Assembly: GCA_029260595.1 (NCBI GenBank)
Contig: JAJDCY010000013.1
Coordinates: 62,001 to 126,000 of the forward strand
Length of the DNA stretch: 64,000 bases
Reading direction: 5' to 3'
From: Phycisphaeraceae bacterium
GTDB lineage: Bacteria > Planctomycetota > Phycisphaerae > Phycisphaerales > Phycisphaeraceae
Shown: positions 1 through 9,061 of the stretch, piece after piece
Layout: every line of letters starts with the position of its first letter
How positions within the stretch are numbered: the first letter of the stretch is position 1
Position numbers and translations under genes: made by a program
The notes under the pieces: generated by a model
Told to the model about the DNA's origin: nothing
Database searches by the model: none
What the model saw: the letters and a program-made list of their open reading frames with translations, nothing else

Positions 1-319
1 GCCACTCGAGCGACTGGAGTTTTTCGATCACCGTCGCGATCGGGGCGTCCTGCCGCACGGACTTGTCGCTGCGGGACATGTGTTTGTCGATGGGATCGTC
101 GAGCTGCTTGGGGTCGGCCAGGAGGAGTTTGATCAGGTGGCGTTCGGTGAACATCCCGCTGATGCGGCCGGCGTCGTCGAGGATCAGGACGTAGCCGAGT
201 CGTTTGTCGCGCATGGTCGCGACGGCTTGGCGGCAGGTCGCGGTTGGGGGCACGGACATGACTTCGCGCAAAGGCAGGTCAGAAACCGGTGCGTTGGTGA
301 TGTCGTTGCGCAGACCCAT
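1..319 (-). CDS. CBS-domain protein, 3' end cut off by window
   Basis: The minus strand reads from ATG at 319 to the window edge with no stop, about 106 codons. The translation begins MGLRNDITNAPVSDLPLREV and contains a typical CBS half-site (a conserved VPPTATCRQAV stretch, then LGYVLILDDAGRISGMFTER), followed by the start of a second CBS motif. CBS pairs usually bind adenosyl ligands and regulate a partner protein or domain; no partner domain is visible because the gene is truncated. A GAGGGA ribosome site lies about 9 nt before the ATG. It lies downstream of mcsA-mcsB on the same strand, separated by 195 bp, so co-transcription is possible but not shown. The family is clear; the specific role is unknown. 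Confidence 0.75.
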   Translation of the reverse strand, partial: MGLRNDITNAPVSDLPLREVMSVPPTATCRQAVATMRDKRLGYVLILDDAGRISGMFTERHLIKLLLADPKQLDDPIDKHMSRSDKSVRQDAPIATVIEKLQSLEW

Positions 320-458
320 TACGTTGACTCCCTCAAAGCGGCAACCGCCTTGTAGCCCACTCAGCTTAGGGAAATCGCGCTGAATTGCAAGCGGAGCGGG
401 TTTATCAACCCCGCGTCCACAGTTGCGTTTAGAGCCGCGTGTAAACCCCGGTCGGAGG

Positions 459-486
459 CTCGCCGCCGCGGCGGGGCGCTGGCGAG
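459..486. terminator. GC-rich inverted repeat after mcsB, possible terminator
   Basis: CTCGCC at 459-464 pairs with GGCGAG at 481-486, and a CGCCGCGG core lies between them. It sits just after the mcsB stop, between mcsB and the CBS gene. There is no clear T tract, so a terminator role is only an inference. Confidence 0.25.
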
Positions 487-514
487 GCAACCTAACGCGG
501 CCCGGCCGGTGAGG

Positions 515-1576
515 TTACTTCGCGGCGAGGCGTTGGCGGATCAGGTCCGCCCGTGCCCGGCGTCGGCTGGCGGGGTCCAGCTCGCGCCCGGCGACCCGCT
601 GGAGGTGGGCCGGTTGGGTGAGCAGCAACAGCTCATTGATTGTGGGGATATCAACGGTATCGATCCGGCCGAGGTTCACGCCGAGCCGCAGATGGCTAAG
701 CAGGGAGAGTACCTCCTCGGTGCCCATCACCCGCGCGTGGGTCAGCACGGCCCAGGCGCGCCAGATTTTGTCGTCGAGCTCCCACTGGCGCTGCTGGAGC
801 AGGGCCATCCGGGCTTTGGTTTCGTATGCGATCACCTGGGGGACGACCGAGTGCTGGAAGTAGGTGAGGATTTCCTGCTCGCTGCGGCCTAGCGTTGTCT
901 GGTTGGAGATCTGGTAGAGGTCGCCCTGTGCCTCGGACCCTTCGCCGAAGAGCCCGCGCACCGCCAGGTGCATGTCGCGTGCGGCCCGGCGGACTTTTTC
1001 GATCTCGCCGGTCAGCTTCAACGCCGGGAGGTGGAGCATCACGCTCACGCGGATGCCCGAGCCGACATTGGTCGGGCATGCGGTGAGGTAACCGAAGCGT
1101 TTGGCGTAGGCGAAGTCGAGGTGTTCTTCGAGCGTGTCGTCGATCGCGTTGATCTGGGCGAACGCGTCGCCGACCTGCATCCCGCTGCGGAGGACCTGGA
1201 CGCGCAGGTGGTCTTCCTCGTTGACCATGATGGCGAAGGTCTCGTCGGCACCGATCGCGACGGCGCGCGGCAGGTCGAGCGTGGCTTTGACGTGCTGTCG
1301 GCTGGCGAGTTGGCGCTCGACGAGCAGTTGGCGGTCGAGCGCGGTGCTCTGTGTCAGGTCGACCCAGATGAGGCCCGCGCCGAGGCGACCGCTCATCACC
1401 TCTTCCTGGCAGCGCTGGACGACCTCCTGCTGCTGTGCCTTGCTGGCGCGGCCGACGAAGGGGAAGCCGGCGAGGTTGCGCGCCAGGCGGATGCGGCTGG
1501 AGATCACGACCTCGCTTTGCGGGCCCGCGCCGCGGAGCCACTCGCCCGCACGTTGGCTGATCTGGCCAAGGCTCAT
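515..1576 (-). CDS. mcsB: Protein-arginine kinase McsB
   Basis: A 353-residue protein of the ATP:guanido phosphotransferase fold, the usual McsB length. Visible family motifs are SSRIRLARNLAGFPF near the N-terminus, GADETFAIMVNEEDHLR in the middle and CPTNVGSGIRVSVMLHLPAL, the nucleotide/substrate-site block. McsB phosphorylates arginine residues of proteins; in Bacillus this marks misfolded proteins for ClpCP. The start ATG overlaps the mcsA stop by 4 bp (ATGA), so the two are translationally coupled. CtsR and ClpC, the usual Firmicute neighbours, are not adjacent here. Function in planctomycetes is inferred from the family. Confidence 0.95.
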   Translation of the reverse strand: MSLGQISQRAGEWLRGAGPQSEVVISSRIRLARNLAGFPFVGRASKAQQQEVVQRCQEEVMSGRLGAGLIWVDLTQSTALDRQLLVERQLASRQHVKATLDLPRAVAIGADETFAIMVNEEDHLRVQVLRSGMQVGDAFAQINAIDDTLEEHLDFAYAKRFGYLTACPTNVGSGIRVSVMLHLPALKLTGEIEKVRRAARDMHLAVRGLFGEGSEAQGDLYQISNQTTLGRSEQEILTYFQHSVVPQVIAYETKARMALLQQRQWELDDKIWRAWAVLTHARVMGTEEVLSLLSHLRLGVNLGRIDTVDIPTINELLLLTQPAHLQRVAGRELDPASRRRARADLIRQRLAAK

Positions 1577-2070
1577 TCCGGTTGCTCCTCGATCCCGCGG
1601 ATATCGTCGCGCAGGCGGACGGCGAGTTCGTAGTCTTCACAATCGACGGCCTCGGCCAAGCGCTTGCGCATGCGCAGGAGGTGCTGCTGGCGTTCCTGCC
1701 CGGCGCCGGCGCGACGGGGGACTTTGCCAAGGTGGTGCGTGCCACCCTCGTGGGCGCGTTCGAGCAAGGGGCCGAGTTGTTCCTCGAACGCGGTGTAGCA
1801 ACTTTGACAGCCGAGCAAGCTGCTCTCGCGAAACTCCGAGAACCGCAGTCCGCAGTGCTCGCAGACTGTTTCCTGTGCCGCGCCGCCGCTGCGGACCTTG
1901 ACGAAGTTGGTGAGCAGCTCGTTGATCGGTGTGTGGACGGCTTTGATCGCCAAGCCGGCCTCCGCGGCGTGCGCATCGCAGAGGTGCTTCTCGATCTTCT
2001 GGCCCTTGATGATCTCCACCGAGTGGTGGGTCGCGGGGCTGTTGCACTGATCGCATTTGCGCTTCAGCAA
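1573..2070 (-). CDS. mcsA: McsA-like zinc-finger activator with UVR motif
   Basis: A 165-residue protein with CxxC pairs near the N-terminus (CDQC, then CDAH) and in the middle (CEHC and CQSC), which would bind zinc, and a C-terminal UvrB/UvrC-type helix pair (residues ~130-160, with ELAVRLRDDIRGIE). This is the architecture of McsA, the activator and adaptor of McsB. It is the first gene of a two-gene operon and overlaps mcsB by 4 bp. About 290 bp of non-coding DNA separates it from the divergent SGNH gene and should hold its promoter. Confidence 0.92.
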   Translation of the reverse strand: MLKRKCDQCNSPATHHSVEIIKGQKIEKHLCDAHAAEAGLAIKAVHTPINELLTNFVKVRSGGAAQETVCEHCGLRFSEFRESSLLGCQSCYTAFEEQLGPLLERAHEGGTHHLGKVPRRAGAGQERQQHLLRMRKRLAEAVDCEDYELAVRLRDDIRGIEEQPE

Positions 2071-2234
2071 GGGTCGTGAGTCTCCGTTCTTCCGATTTCG
2101 CCTTGAGTGATTCTTCCGGGCGATACGCCGTTGGACTCAAGGCCGACCGCTGCCTCGGACCGCAGACGTGGGGTCGGCTGATCTCAACCACTCCCACCAT
2201 TTAGTGCGAGCATCGGCACCAATCACAACTCGAA

Positions 2235-2262
2235 TTGTAAACCTACTGCTTCTAAGTATTTT
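2235..2262 (+). promoter_or_regulatory. Possible sigma70-type promoter for SGNH hydrolase gene
   Basis: TTGTAA at 2235-2240, a 16-nt spacer, then TATTTT at 2257-2262, in an AT-rich pocket of otherwise GC-rich DNA about 100 nt upstream of the ATG at 2362. Each hexamer matches 4 of 6 consensus positions, so it is weak. Confidence 0.3.
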
Positions 2263-2361
2263 AGCAAGATTCGTCCGGCGTAGCAACCCCAAAACGGGCA
2301 TGAATCATGATATCTTTGCTGTTCTCGAACCGCTGATTCGCTCCACCAAGGCCGACCCGCG

Positions 2362-3576
2362 ATGAATCGCCCTCCGCAACCGCATCGGCCCGCGACCAGC
2401 CGTACGAAGCGGGTGATCTTTGCGTCCCTGATCGCGAGCATCGTCTGGCTGACGATCGACACCGGCATCTACGTCGCCCTGACGGTGATCGGGTCGCAAC
2501 GACAACTGTTCTATGAGCCCCGCCCGCTGACCGACGCACAAGCCGAAGGCTTCCTCAAAAAACGATTCCACCAGCGCTGGGGCTGGGACATCCCCGCCGA
2601 CGAGAAAGGCACGTTGGGAGAACGCGCCCGCACCGAGATCGCCGGCGTCGCGACCGGCCCGCCGGTGATGATCAAAAGCTTCGGCGACTCGTTCTGTTAC
2701 GGCGTCGGCGTGGAAATTGATCAGACGTTCCAACACTTCGTCGAGCGGGAGACCGGCTGGGCGTGCCTCAACTACGGCGTCGGCGCGTTTGGTACAGACC
2801 AGGCGTTGCTCAAGTATCTCGACACCCCCCTGCCGTCGCGTTACACCGTGCTGACGATCCTCGACGAGAACGTCGGGCGGTGCATGACGGTGTGGTGGAA
2901 CTTCTATCAACACGTCGGTTTTTCGGGCACCAAGCCGCGGTTTGAGTTGCGCGGCGATGAGGTTGTACTCGTCGACAACCCGGCCGATACCCCCGCACTG
3001 GTCCGGCGGCTGACCGAGCCGGGATTCATCGATACGCTCCGCCCACACGACTACTGGCAGGGCTACTACCGCGGCATCGGTGCACCGCCACGGCTGCGCT
3101 GGCCGGCGACCGCGACGGTTCTACCGCACGCCAGTTTCTTTGTGCGCTACAGCCTCGCGTTGGCGGGCGACCGCCTGGCTCCGAGCTACGACCGCGCGGT
3201 TGAACTTAAAAAGGTCAACCACCTGTATGAACCCGGTTCACCCGCGCTGGTGATCCTGCAGCACATTGTTAGTCGGTTTCAGGACACCGCGGCCGAACGC
3301 GGCGAGACGCCGATCGTCTTGCTGTTCCCGCAGCGAGAATCGATGGACCTCTACGCCAAGTACAGTCGTAAGCCGTACCAGGCGCTGACCGACATCGTCG
3401 CGCAGACCGGCCAACCGTTCCTCGACTTCGCAGATGTTTTTTTGGGTGAAGACACAGCCGGCTACTATCAACCCGACGACTGGCATTTCTCGGTCAAAGG
3501 CAACCAGCGCGTCGCGGCCGCGCTTGTTGAGCTGGTCAGGGATCTTGAGCAGGCGCAGGCGTTACAGGTTCCGTGA
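2362..3576 (+). CDS. Membrane-anchored SGNH/GDSL hydrolase-like protein
   Basis: A 404-residue protein. One N-terminal transmembrane segment (about residues 20-45) is followed by an extracytoplasmic domain with SGNH-hydrolase landmarks: block I FGDSFCYGVGV (Ser nucleophile), a Gly block NYGVGAFGTDQ, and near the C-terminus DDWHFSVKGNQRVA, which supplies the Asp-x-x-His pair. Such proteins often deacetylate or transfer acyl groups on polysaccharides (AlgX/AlgJ are related folds). The substrate cannot be read from the sequence. The end overlaps the convergent PEP-CTERM gene by 15 bp. Confidence 0.72.
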   Translation: MNRPPQPHRPATSRTKRVIFASLIASIVWLTIDTGIYVALTVIGSQRQLFYEPRPLTDAQAEGFLKKRFHQRWGWDIPADEKGTLGERARTEIAGVATGPPVMIKSFGDSFCYGVGVEIDQTFQHFVERETGWACLNYGVGAFGTDQALLKYLDTPLPSRYTVLTILDENVGRCMTVWWNFYQHVGFSGTKPRFELRGDEVVLVDNPADTPALVRRLTEPGFIDTLRPHDYWQGYYRGIGAPPRLRWPATATVLPHASFFVRYSLALAGDRLAPSYDRAVELKKVNHLYEPGSPALVILQHIVSRFQDTAAERGETPIVLLFPQRESMDLYAKYSRKPYQALTDIVAQTGQPFLDFADVFLGEDTAGYYQPDDWHFSVKGNQRVAAALVELVRDLEQAQALQVP

Positions 3577-4911
3577 ATTTCGGCGCGGCCGCAGCGCGAG
3601 GCCGGCTGCAATGACACCCAACGAGACCAGCCCCGAGGGTTCGGGCAGTTCGATCGCCCCGATATCCACGCCCAGGCCGATCGGGCGGGGCGTGGCGAAC
3701 AGATCAATCGCGGGTGCCAGCGACAGCGTCCCGGCATCGATCGCAGGGCTGAGCGGGCCGAGTGTGTAGTCGTCCGTCGCCGGGTTTGTGTAGAGCTGCG
3801 CCGGTGTCGCGACGAACGAGTTCGCATCCTGGCCCGTCTGCGCCTGCCACTGCGCCAGCGTCGCGGTGGTGTTGCCGCCGTCGGTCGTTACGCGATCCTC
3901 AATCGCATTGAAGTCGCTCAACAGGTCCGTCAAGCTGTCCACGCTGATATCCATCGCGCCGCGAAACCCGTGCTCGCTGTAAAAAGTATTGTTCAGGATC
4001 GTGTTGCCCGTGCTCCCTCCTGTCACGGTGATCCCCCACCGACCGTCGCTCTCGACGACGACCGTGTTGTTGATCACCTGGTTGTTTTTCGATCCGTCCG
4101 AACCGTCGATCTGAAACAGCGCGATCCCCGTTGCGTGTGCGTCGTAGATCAGGTTGTTCTCGATGCGCGAGTCTTGCACGCCGTCCAGATTGATCGACGC
4201 CCCGCCGCCTACGCCGTTGTCGTAGATTGTGTTGCGTGACACCAGCGCCTGGGTGATTACCCCGTCGCCGGGCAGGGTTCCATCGGCGTTGATCTGGATC
4301 CCGCTGGCGTTGTTACCCCAGCTAATATTGCCCCGGATCGTTGGGCGATCGGCGCTGTTCGAGACGTAGATCCCGTGCTCGTCGGCTGAGCGTGATGTCT
4401 GGTTGTTCTCGATCAGCAAGTCCTCGGCGTAGCCGGTGAAGATGCCCCAGCGCCCGTTCAGATCGGCAATGTTGTTGCGGATCGTCACGAACTGGCTGTG
4501 GTCGTCGGATGCGCCGACCGCGCGGATACCGGCACGCGGCATGGCGGTGATCTCGAAGCCGTCGATAACGACGAACGACGCAAGCTCGAGGTTGATCCCG
4601 TCCTGGGTCGTCCCGGCATTGGGTGCGTCGATCACCGTGCCGGGCTGGGCTTGAAAGACGATCGGGTTTAAGGCTGTTCCGCTGGTGGTCAACTCGAATC
4701 CGGTGTAATTACCCGGCAACACCGTCACGGTATCGCCGGCGGTGACGGTGTCGGCGGCGTTTTGCAGCGTCAGCCAGGGGTCGCCGATCAACCCTGTGCC
4801 GGCGTTGTTCCCGCCGGGTGAAACGAAAAAATCAGTTGCGAGCGCCGGCTGCGCGGCGGCGAGGAGCAGAACCATCAACGACAGCCACACCATCACTGGC
4901 AGATCTTTCAT
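3562..4911 (-). CDS. PEP-CTERM protein with parallel beta-helix repeats
   Basis: ATG at 4911 is preferred over an upstream in-frame ATG at 4956: it follows a GGAG site and opens directly on a signal peptide (MKDLPVMVWLSLMVLLLAAA, cleavage after ALA). The 449-residue product has repeated short IRNN/IENN/VINN-type rungs from about residue 60 to 340, typical of a right-handed beta helix of the NosD/pectate-lyase type. It ends with LPEPSG, a hydrophobic helix and RPRR, a PEP-CTERM sorting signal. It is probably exported and processed by an exosortase such as the one at 53 kb. Enzymatic activity, if any, is unknown. Confidence 0.85.
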   Translation of the reverse strand: MKDLPVMVWLSLMVLLLAAAQPALATDFFVSPGGNNAGTGLIGDPWLTLQNAADTVTAGDTVTVLPGNYTGFELTTSGTALNPIVFQAQPGTVIDAPNAGTTQDGINLELASFVVIDGFEITAMPRAGIRAVGASDDHSQFVTIRNNIADLNGRWGIFTGYAEDLLIENNQTSRSADEHGIYVSNSADRPTIRGNISWGNNASGIQINADGTLPGDGVITQALVSRNTIYDNGVGGGASINLDGVQDSRIENNLIYDAHATGIALFQIDGSDGSKNNQVINNTVVVESDGRWGITVTGGSTGNTILNNTFYSEHGFRGAMDISVDSLTDLLSDFNAIEDRVTTDGGNTTATLAQWQAQTGQDANSFVATPAQLYTNPATDDYTLGPLSPAIDAGTLSLAPAIDLFATPRPIGLGVDIGAIELPEPSGLVSLGVIAAGLALRPRRNSRNL

Positions 4912-5020
4912 CACCGTTTCTCCATCTACAGGACTTGGGACAGCACTAATCGACAAACAAGGCGGGCGCCCGGGGTGGGCCTAACGGGGCATCCGGCGGG
5001 TGGGTAGTGGGGCAAACGAA

Positions 5021-5056
5021 GTCCGAGGCACACGAGGCGTCTGAGGCACACGAGGC
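5021..5056. repeat. Two-copy 18-bp tandem repeat
   Basis: GTCCGAGGCACACGAGGC (5021-5038) is followed at once by GTCTGAGGCACACGAGGC (5039-5056); 17 of 18 positions are identical. It lies in the 232-bp gap upstream of the PEP-CTERM gene, so it is in its leader or promoter region. Confidence 0.8.
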
Positions 5057-5143
5057 CGCTACCCGTCGGCCACGTTGTTTTGATATTAGCCCGCGCGTCT
5101 TGAGGAGGCAACCGTCTGGCGGAAGCAATTCTCGCGGCGGGGC

Positions 5144-5902
5144 TTACCCCTGGCGTGCCTGATGATCGGGCAAGTCGGTGGTAAGCAGGTCGTTAGCGAG
5201 TGGCTGTCGCGACGCGACGAAGACCGCACGGCTGTGCCCGGCGTCGTGCGCACCGGGGTCGGTCCAATCGAGCGGGAACTCCTCGTGGTTCGGTTGGGTC
5301 GCGGGGGCATAGACGTGCGCGAAGTGTTGCTTGAGCTTCTCGAATACTAATCGTCGCGTCGGGCGACACCCGGTGCCGGACCACGACTGTGTCGCGCGCG
5401 ACTGGTTTTCACGTACAAGGTGAGGCTCGCTGGACTCGCCGAACGACACGGAGGTCTCCAGAAACATCATGCTTCGGCAGCAGGCGCTAAGAAAATCCAA
5501 TGCCTCCAAGGGGTTGCTCAGGTGGTAGAGCAGCCCGTAGCAGTGCACCACGTCGAACGGCGCGCCCTTCGGCGTTACCGGAGCTTCCATGTCGAGCGTC
5601 AGTACAGGATGCCCTGGGTATCGATCGTTCAGGATAGTCAGGTTGGCCGGGCGGACCTCGGTGATCGTCACGGCGCAGCCGCGGTCGATGTAGTAAGGCG
5701 AGTGGTCGCCGATGCCGGCACCGACCTCGAGCACGGTCTTGCCCGCGACGGGGATGCGCAAGCTGGCGAGGTGTTCCAGCCGCCGGGCGTTGTGTCGCAT
5801 GTAATCGTCGGACAAAAACCGCAGAGCCGGGTTGCCCTTGCGCATGACCTCGAAGCCAAGTTTCCTTACCACCCTGCTCGGGAGCGTCTGAGACCTGATC
5901 AT
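5144..5902 (-). CDS. Class I SAM-dependent methyltransferase
   Basis: A 252-residue protein with the SAM-binding motif I VLEVGAGIGDHS (around residues 57-68), an acidic residue closing strand 2 (TITEVRPAN), and FDVVHCYGLLYHLSNP as motif IV/post-IV. This is the methyltransferase type 11 pattern. The substrate is not predictable. It is a single gene, flanked by 232 bp and 117 bp of non-coding DNA. Confidence 0.82.
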   Translation of the reverse strand: MIRSQTLPSRVVRKLGFEVMRKGNPALRFLSDDYMRHNARRLEHLASLRIPVAGKTVLEVGAGIGDHSPYYIDRGCAVTITEVRPANLTILNDRYPGHPVLTLDMEAPVTPKGAPFDVVHCYGLLYHLSNPLEALDFLSACCRSMMFLETSVSFGESSEPHLVRENQSRATQSWSGTGCRPTRRLVFEKLKQHFAHVYAPATQPNHEEFPLDWTDPGAHDAGHSRAVFVASRQPLANDLLTTDLPDHQARQG

Positions 5903-6019
5903 CTACGCACCGCCTTTCCAGGGTTGCCGGGCTCCCCCTCACTCGGGCGTTCGAGCCACATGGTATCGGCCGTCACAGATCCTCGCGATCGCTGATGAAG
6001 CCAACATGAAGGTGCATAG

Positions 6020-6901
6020 TTATCGTGGCTGGCCCGCCCCGCAGGACACCACCAGCCCGTCAAACCCAATCGAAACGTTCTCCGGCAGCTTCGGCTCAAG
6101 CTCGGCGTGGCTGATGTCGTGCGCGATATGGGTCAGGTACGCCCGCCCAGGCTGCAGGCGATCGATCACCTCCAACGCCTGATCGACGGTCATGTGCGTC
6201 GGGTGATGCTTGTAGCGCAAGGCATCGATGACCAGCACATCCAATCGTTCGAGCAGCGGCCAGGTTTCCGGCGGGATGCCCGAGACGTCCGTGCAGTAGG
6301 CGAAGCTCCCGGGCGAAGCCGCATCTGCACCCAACTCGCCGCCCGGATAATCCACTCGAAACCCCAGGATCGGAAGGCGCCCGTGCAACAGCCGCAGCGG
6401 CGTCCAGCGTGCCCCGTGCAGATCGATCGCGTCGCCGGCCTTGACTCGATTCGGGATCAGCTTCGCGACGAACGACTGGTTCACGTTGCTGCCCGGGTCG
6501 AAGATATGCGCGAACATGGCCCGCAACCGCTCGTGGGCCGACTGCTCCGCGTAGAGATCAATCGGCGCATCCATCACGGCGTTGAACCGCCGCATGTCGT
6601 CGAGCCCGAATACATGATCGGCGTGCGTGTGTGTGATCAGCACCCCGTCCAGGCGGCTGACGCGGTGCTCGATCATCTGCGTGCGCAGGTCGGGCCCCGC
6701 ATCGATCAGCCACTGGTGGACTCGCCCGTTGCCCTCTCCCACTATGCCGCTCGCCCCGCCGCTAACCGGGTACCGCACGAGCACGCTTGGGCGGCTGCGC
6801 CGGTCGCGCGGGTCGTCCGACCGACACACGGGGCAGTCGCAGCCGATCATCGGGACGCCGGCGCTCGTCCCGGTCCCTAAAAATAGAACTTCCAGCGGCA
6901 C
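6020..6901 (-). CDS. PhnP-like metallo-beta-lactamase-fold hydrolase
   Basis: An MBL-fold protein with LFLGTGTSAGVPMIGCDCPVC at the N-terminus, as in PhnP-type phosphodiesterases including the Cys pair that binds an extra zinc. It has the metal motif THTHADHVFG, a later DALRYKHHPTHMTVD block and a C-terminal THIAHD. PhnP hydrolyses cyclic ribose phosphates; other members act on different phosphodiesters. The GTG at 6901 places the family N-terminus at the expected spot (293 residues); an upstream in-frame start at 7003 would add a 34-residue extension without family resemblance. The specific substrate is not known. Confidence 0.8.
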   Translation of the reverse strand: MPLEVLFLGTGTSAGVPMIGCDCPVCRSDDPRDRRSRPSVLVRYPVSGGASGIVGEGNGRVHQWLIDAGPDLRTQMIEHRVSRLDGVLITHTHADHVFGLDDMRRFNAVMDAPIDLYAEQSAHERLRAMFAHIFDPGSNVNQSFVAKLIPNRVKAGDAIDLHGARWTPLRLLHGRLPILGFRVDYPGGELGADAASPGSFAYCTDVSGIPPETWPLLERLDVLVIDALRYKHHPTHMTVDQALEVIDRLQPGRAYLTHIAHDISHAELEPKLPENVSIGFDGLVVSCGAGQPR

Positions 6902-7035
6902 GCCGCAGATACTAACGTGCAGCGGCCCGGCCCCGCGTTTACCATCATCGGTGTCCACAACCCTGACCGCATCGGGGCATCCAGACCATCGCCAATCCGT
7001 CACCCATCCTCAACAAGAACCTGATCACCACGATC

Positions 7036-8235
7036 ATGCTCTGGTCGTTGGCCCTTGCGGCCGCGGCGGGCGTGCTCGCGGTTCTTGCCGGCGGTCACGA
7101 AGCGATCATGCGATTCCTGGGCACGGCCGGCCTGACCGTCGCCGCCTGCCTGCTCGCCCTGCGGCTGACCAAGCTGACCGACCAACCGACCACGCACGCG
7201 GCCGGGATGTTCGGGGTGACCGTCGTCCTGATCGTGTACATCCTGTTCAACATCAACATCTGGGGGCTCGACACGCACTGGTTGACCGAGCGCCACAACG
7301 GGAAGCTGTTCTTCAGCGCCATGGCGCTGGCATGGACGGCCGCGGTAGCGGTCGCGCTACTGAAAAAAATCCATCAGCCGAGCACGCGCGTCGCGGCGTA
7401 CACCGGGCTCGGGCTGGCAGGTATCTACTGGGTGTTGTGTTTACTGGCGACCTGGTGGCCGCATGGCGGGGCCCGACACTACTACGCATCGCCTACGCAA
7501 GAACACCTCTGGGAAACGGCCTGGGTTTTCGCGCTCGCCGCCGTCACCACCACCGCGGCGCTGATCGGTGTTGGGCACGACAAGAAGCCCCAGCCGTGGC
7601 GGTGGCTGGGCATCGTGGCGGGCATCGGGGCTTTTGTTGCCGGGCTCTACGCCAGTTGGTGGGAGCAGGACGAGGCCGCCACGTGGATCGTCGTCTCGGC
7701 GAGTGTCGCGGTGGTCATCGGCTACGCGAACATTGTCACCCGCGCACGGCTGATGCCCGCCGCTCGGTGGCTGATCCCGTGCAACATCATCGCTCTGGCT
7801 GTGGTCGCGGGTGGGATCGACCTGCTGGTGATCCAGGAACAGATCGGCAGCGCGGACGAGCTGCTCGCCCGCGGCGTCGGCGCCGTCGGGATCGTCTCGG
7901 CCTGCGGGACACTCGCGCTGGCGATCCTCGCGGGGCTCAACCGCAAGCGCATCGAGCGGCCGCTAGATTCGACTCTGACCGAGATCAGCCTAACGTGCCC
8001 GAGCTGCCACAAGAAACAGACCCTGCCGCTGGGGGATTCGCGATGCGCCGGGTGCGGGATGCGGATCCACACCCGCATCACCGAGCCGCGCTGCCCCGCA
8101 TGCGATTACTCGCTCTATAAAATCACCTGCGACCGATGCCCCGAGTGCGGCGCGCTGGTGGACGACCCCGAGGCGGCGCCCCCAACGATACCCGCCGTCG
8201 GACGTTCGCCGGGCGATCCCGGTGGTAGCGTCTAA
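7036..8235 (+). CDS. Polytopic membrane protein with C-terminal zinc ribbons
   Basis: A 399-residue protein. Roughly ten hydrophobic segments fill residues 1-300. A soluble tail follows with four Cys pairs (CPSC, CAGC, CPAC, CPEC), two zinc-ribbon-like units. It diverges from the PhnP-like gene, and 85 bp separate it from nuoI. I do not recognise a characterised family. The zinc-ribbon tail suggests binding of a protein or nucleic acid at the membrane, but this is only inference. Confidence 0.7.
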   Translation: MLWSLALAAAAGVLAVLAGGHEAIMRFLGTAGLTVAACLLALRLTKLTDQPTTHAAGMFGVTVVLIVYILFNINIWGLDTHWLTERHNGKLFFSAMALAWTAAVAVALLKKIHQPSTRVAAYTGLGLAGIYWVLCLLATWWPHGGARHYYASPTQEHLWETAWVFALAAVTTTAALIGVGHDKKPQPWRWLGIVAGIGAFVAGLYASWWEQDEAATWIVVSASVAVVIGYANIVTRARLMPAARWLIPCNIIALAVVAGGIDLLVIQEQIGSADELLARGVGAVGIVSACGTLALAILAGLNRKRIERPLDSTLTEISLTCPSCHKKQTLPLGDSRCAGCGMRIHTRITEPRCPACDYSLYKITCDRCPECGALVDDPEAAPPTIPAVGRSPGDPGGSV

Positions 8236-8320
8236 CCGCATCCCCTATTATTAAAGGATCGCAGACCCGGACCGTCGGGGGATCGATCCCCCGACACCAA
8301 CACCACGGACAGGTTCACCC

Positions 8321-8911
8321 ATGCCCGCCACCGCCAGCCCCGCCGAAGCGTACTTCCGCAATATCTTCGCCACGATCAAGAGCATCACCACCGGCATGCG
8401 CATCACGCTGCGGTATATGTTCTCCAAGACCGTGACGATCCACTACCCGTTCGAGAAGCTGGCCTTCGCCCCGCGCTACCGCGGGATCCATGAGTTCGAA
8501 GCCGATATGTGCATCGCGTGCGACATGTGCGCCAAGGCCTGCCCCGTCGACTGCATCTACATCGATAAATCCGGGGCCCGCAAGATCGACAAAGCCACCG
8601 GGAAGGTCGACACCAAGGGCGGCGACCTGCTCCGCTACGCGATCGACTATCAGAAGTGCATGTTCTGTGCGCTGTGCACCGAGCCGTGCCCGACCGACTG
8701 CATCCACATGGGCAAGAACCACGACCTGTCGGCGTATACCCGCGAGGACATGGTCGTCGAGTTCGCCGAATTAGACGGCAAAGGCCTGCGAACGCCCCTG
8801 CCGCTGTGGGTCGAGCGCAACGCCGCGACGATCCCGTGGGTGGCCCATGAAAAGAAGCGGATCGAAAGCGGCGAGCTGGCCACCAAGGACGCGGACATCA
8901 CGGCGATGTGA
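8321..8911 (+). CDS. nuoI: NADH-quinone oxidoreductase subunit I
   Basis: A 196-residue protein with two complete 4Fe-4S motifs, CIACDMCAKACP and CMFCALCTEPCP, the hallmark of NuoI, which passes electrons through clusters N6a and N6b towards quinone. The N-terminal region (TLRYMFSKTVTIHYP, RYRGIHEFEADMC) is also NuoI-like. It stands alone: no other complex I gene is adjacent, and nuoD, nuoE and nuoF lie 19 kb away in this window. The remaining subunits must be elsewhere if the complex is complete. Confidence 0.93.
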   Translation: MPATASPAEAYFRNIFATIKSITTGMRITLRYMFSKTVTIHYPFEKLAFAPRYRGIHEFEADMCIACDMCAKACPVDCIYIDKSGARKIDKATGKVDTKGGDLLRYAIDYQKCMFCALCTEPCPTDCIHMGKNHDLSAYTREDMVVEFAELDGKGLRTPLPLWVERNAATIPWVAHEKKRIESGELATKDADITAM

Positions 8912-9061
8912 CCCGTATCGTCTGCGCCGCGTTCAGCAGCGCCGAGATCAACGTGGCCAACTAAATAGCCGATACCGGCGTGATGGGAATCATCAGCCGG
9001 GTTGAGAGGTTACCTGCTCTAACGGTTGTCACAGTTCGACGGTTTATCTTGGGGGTCTACG

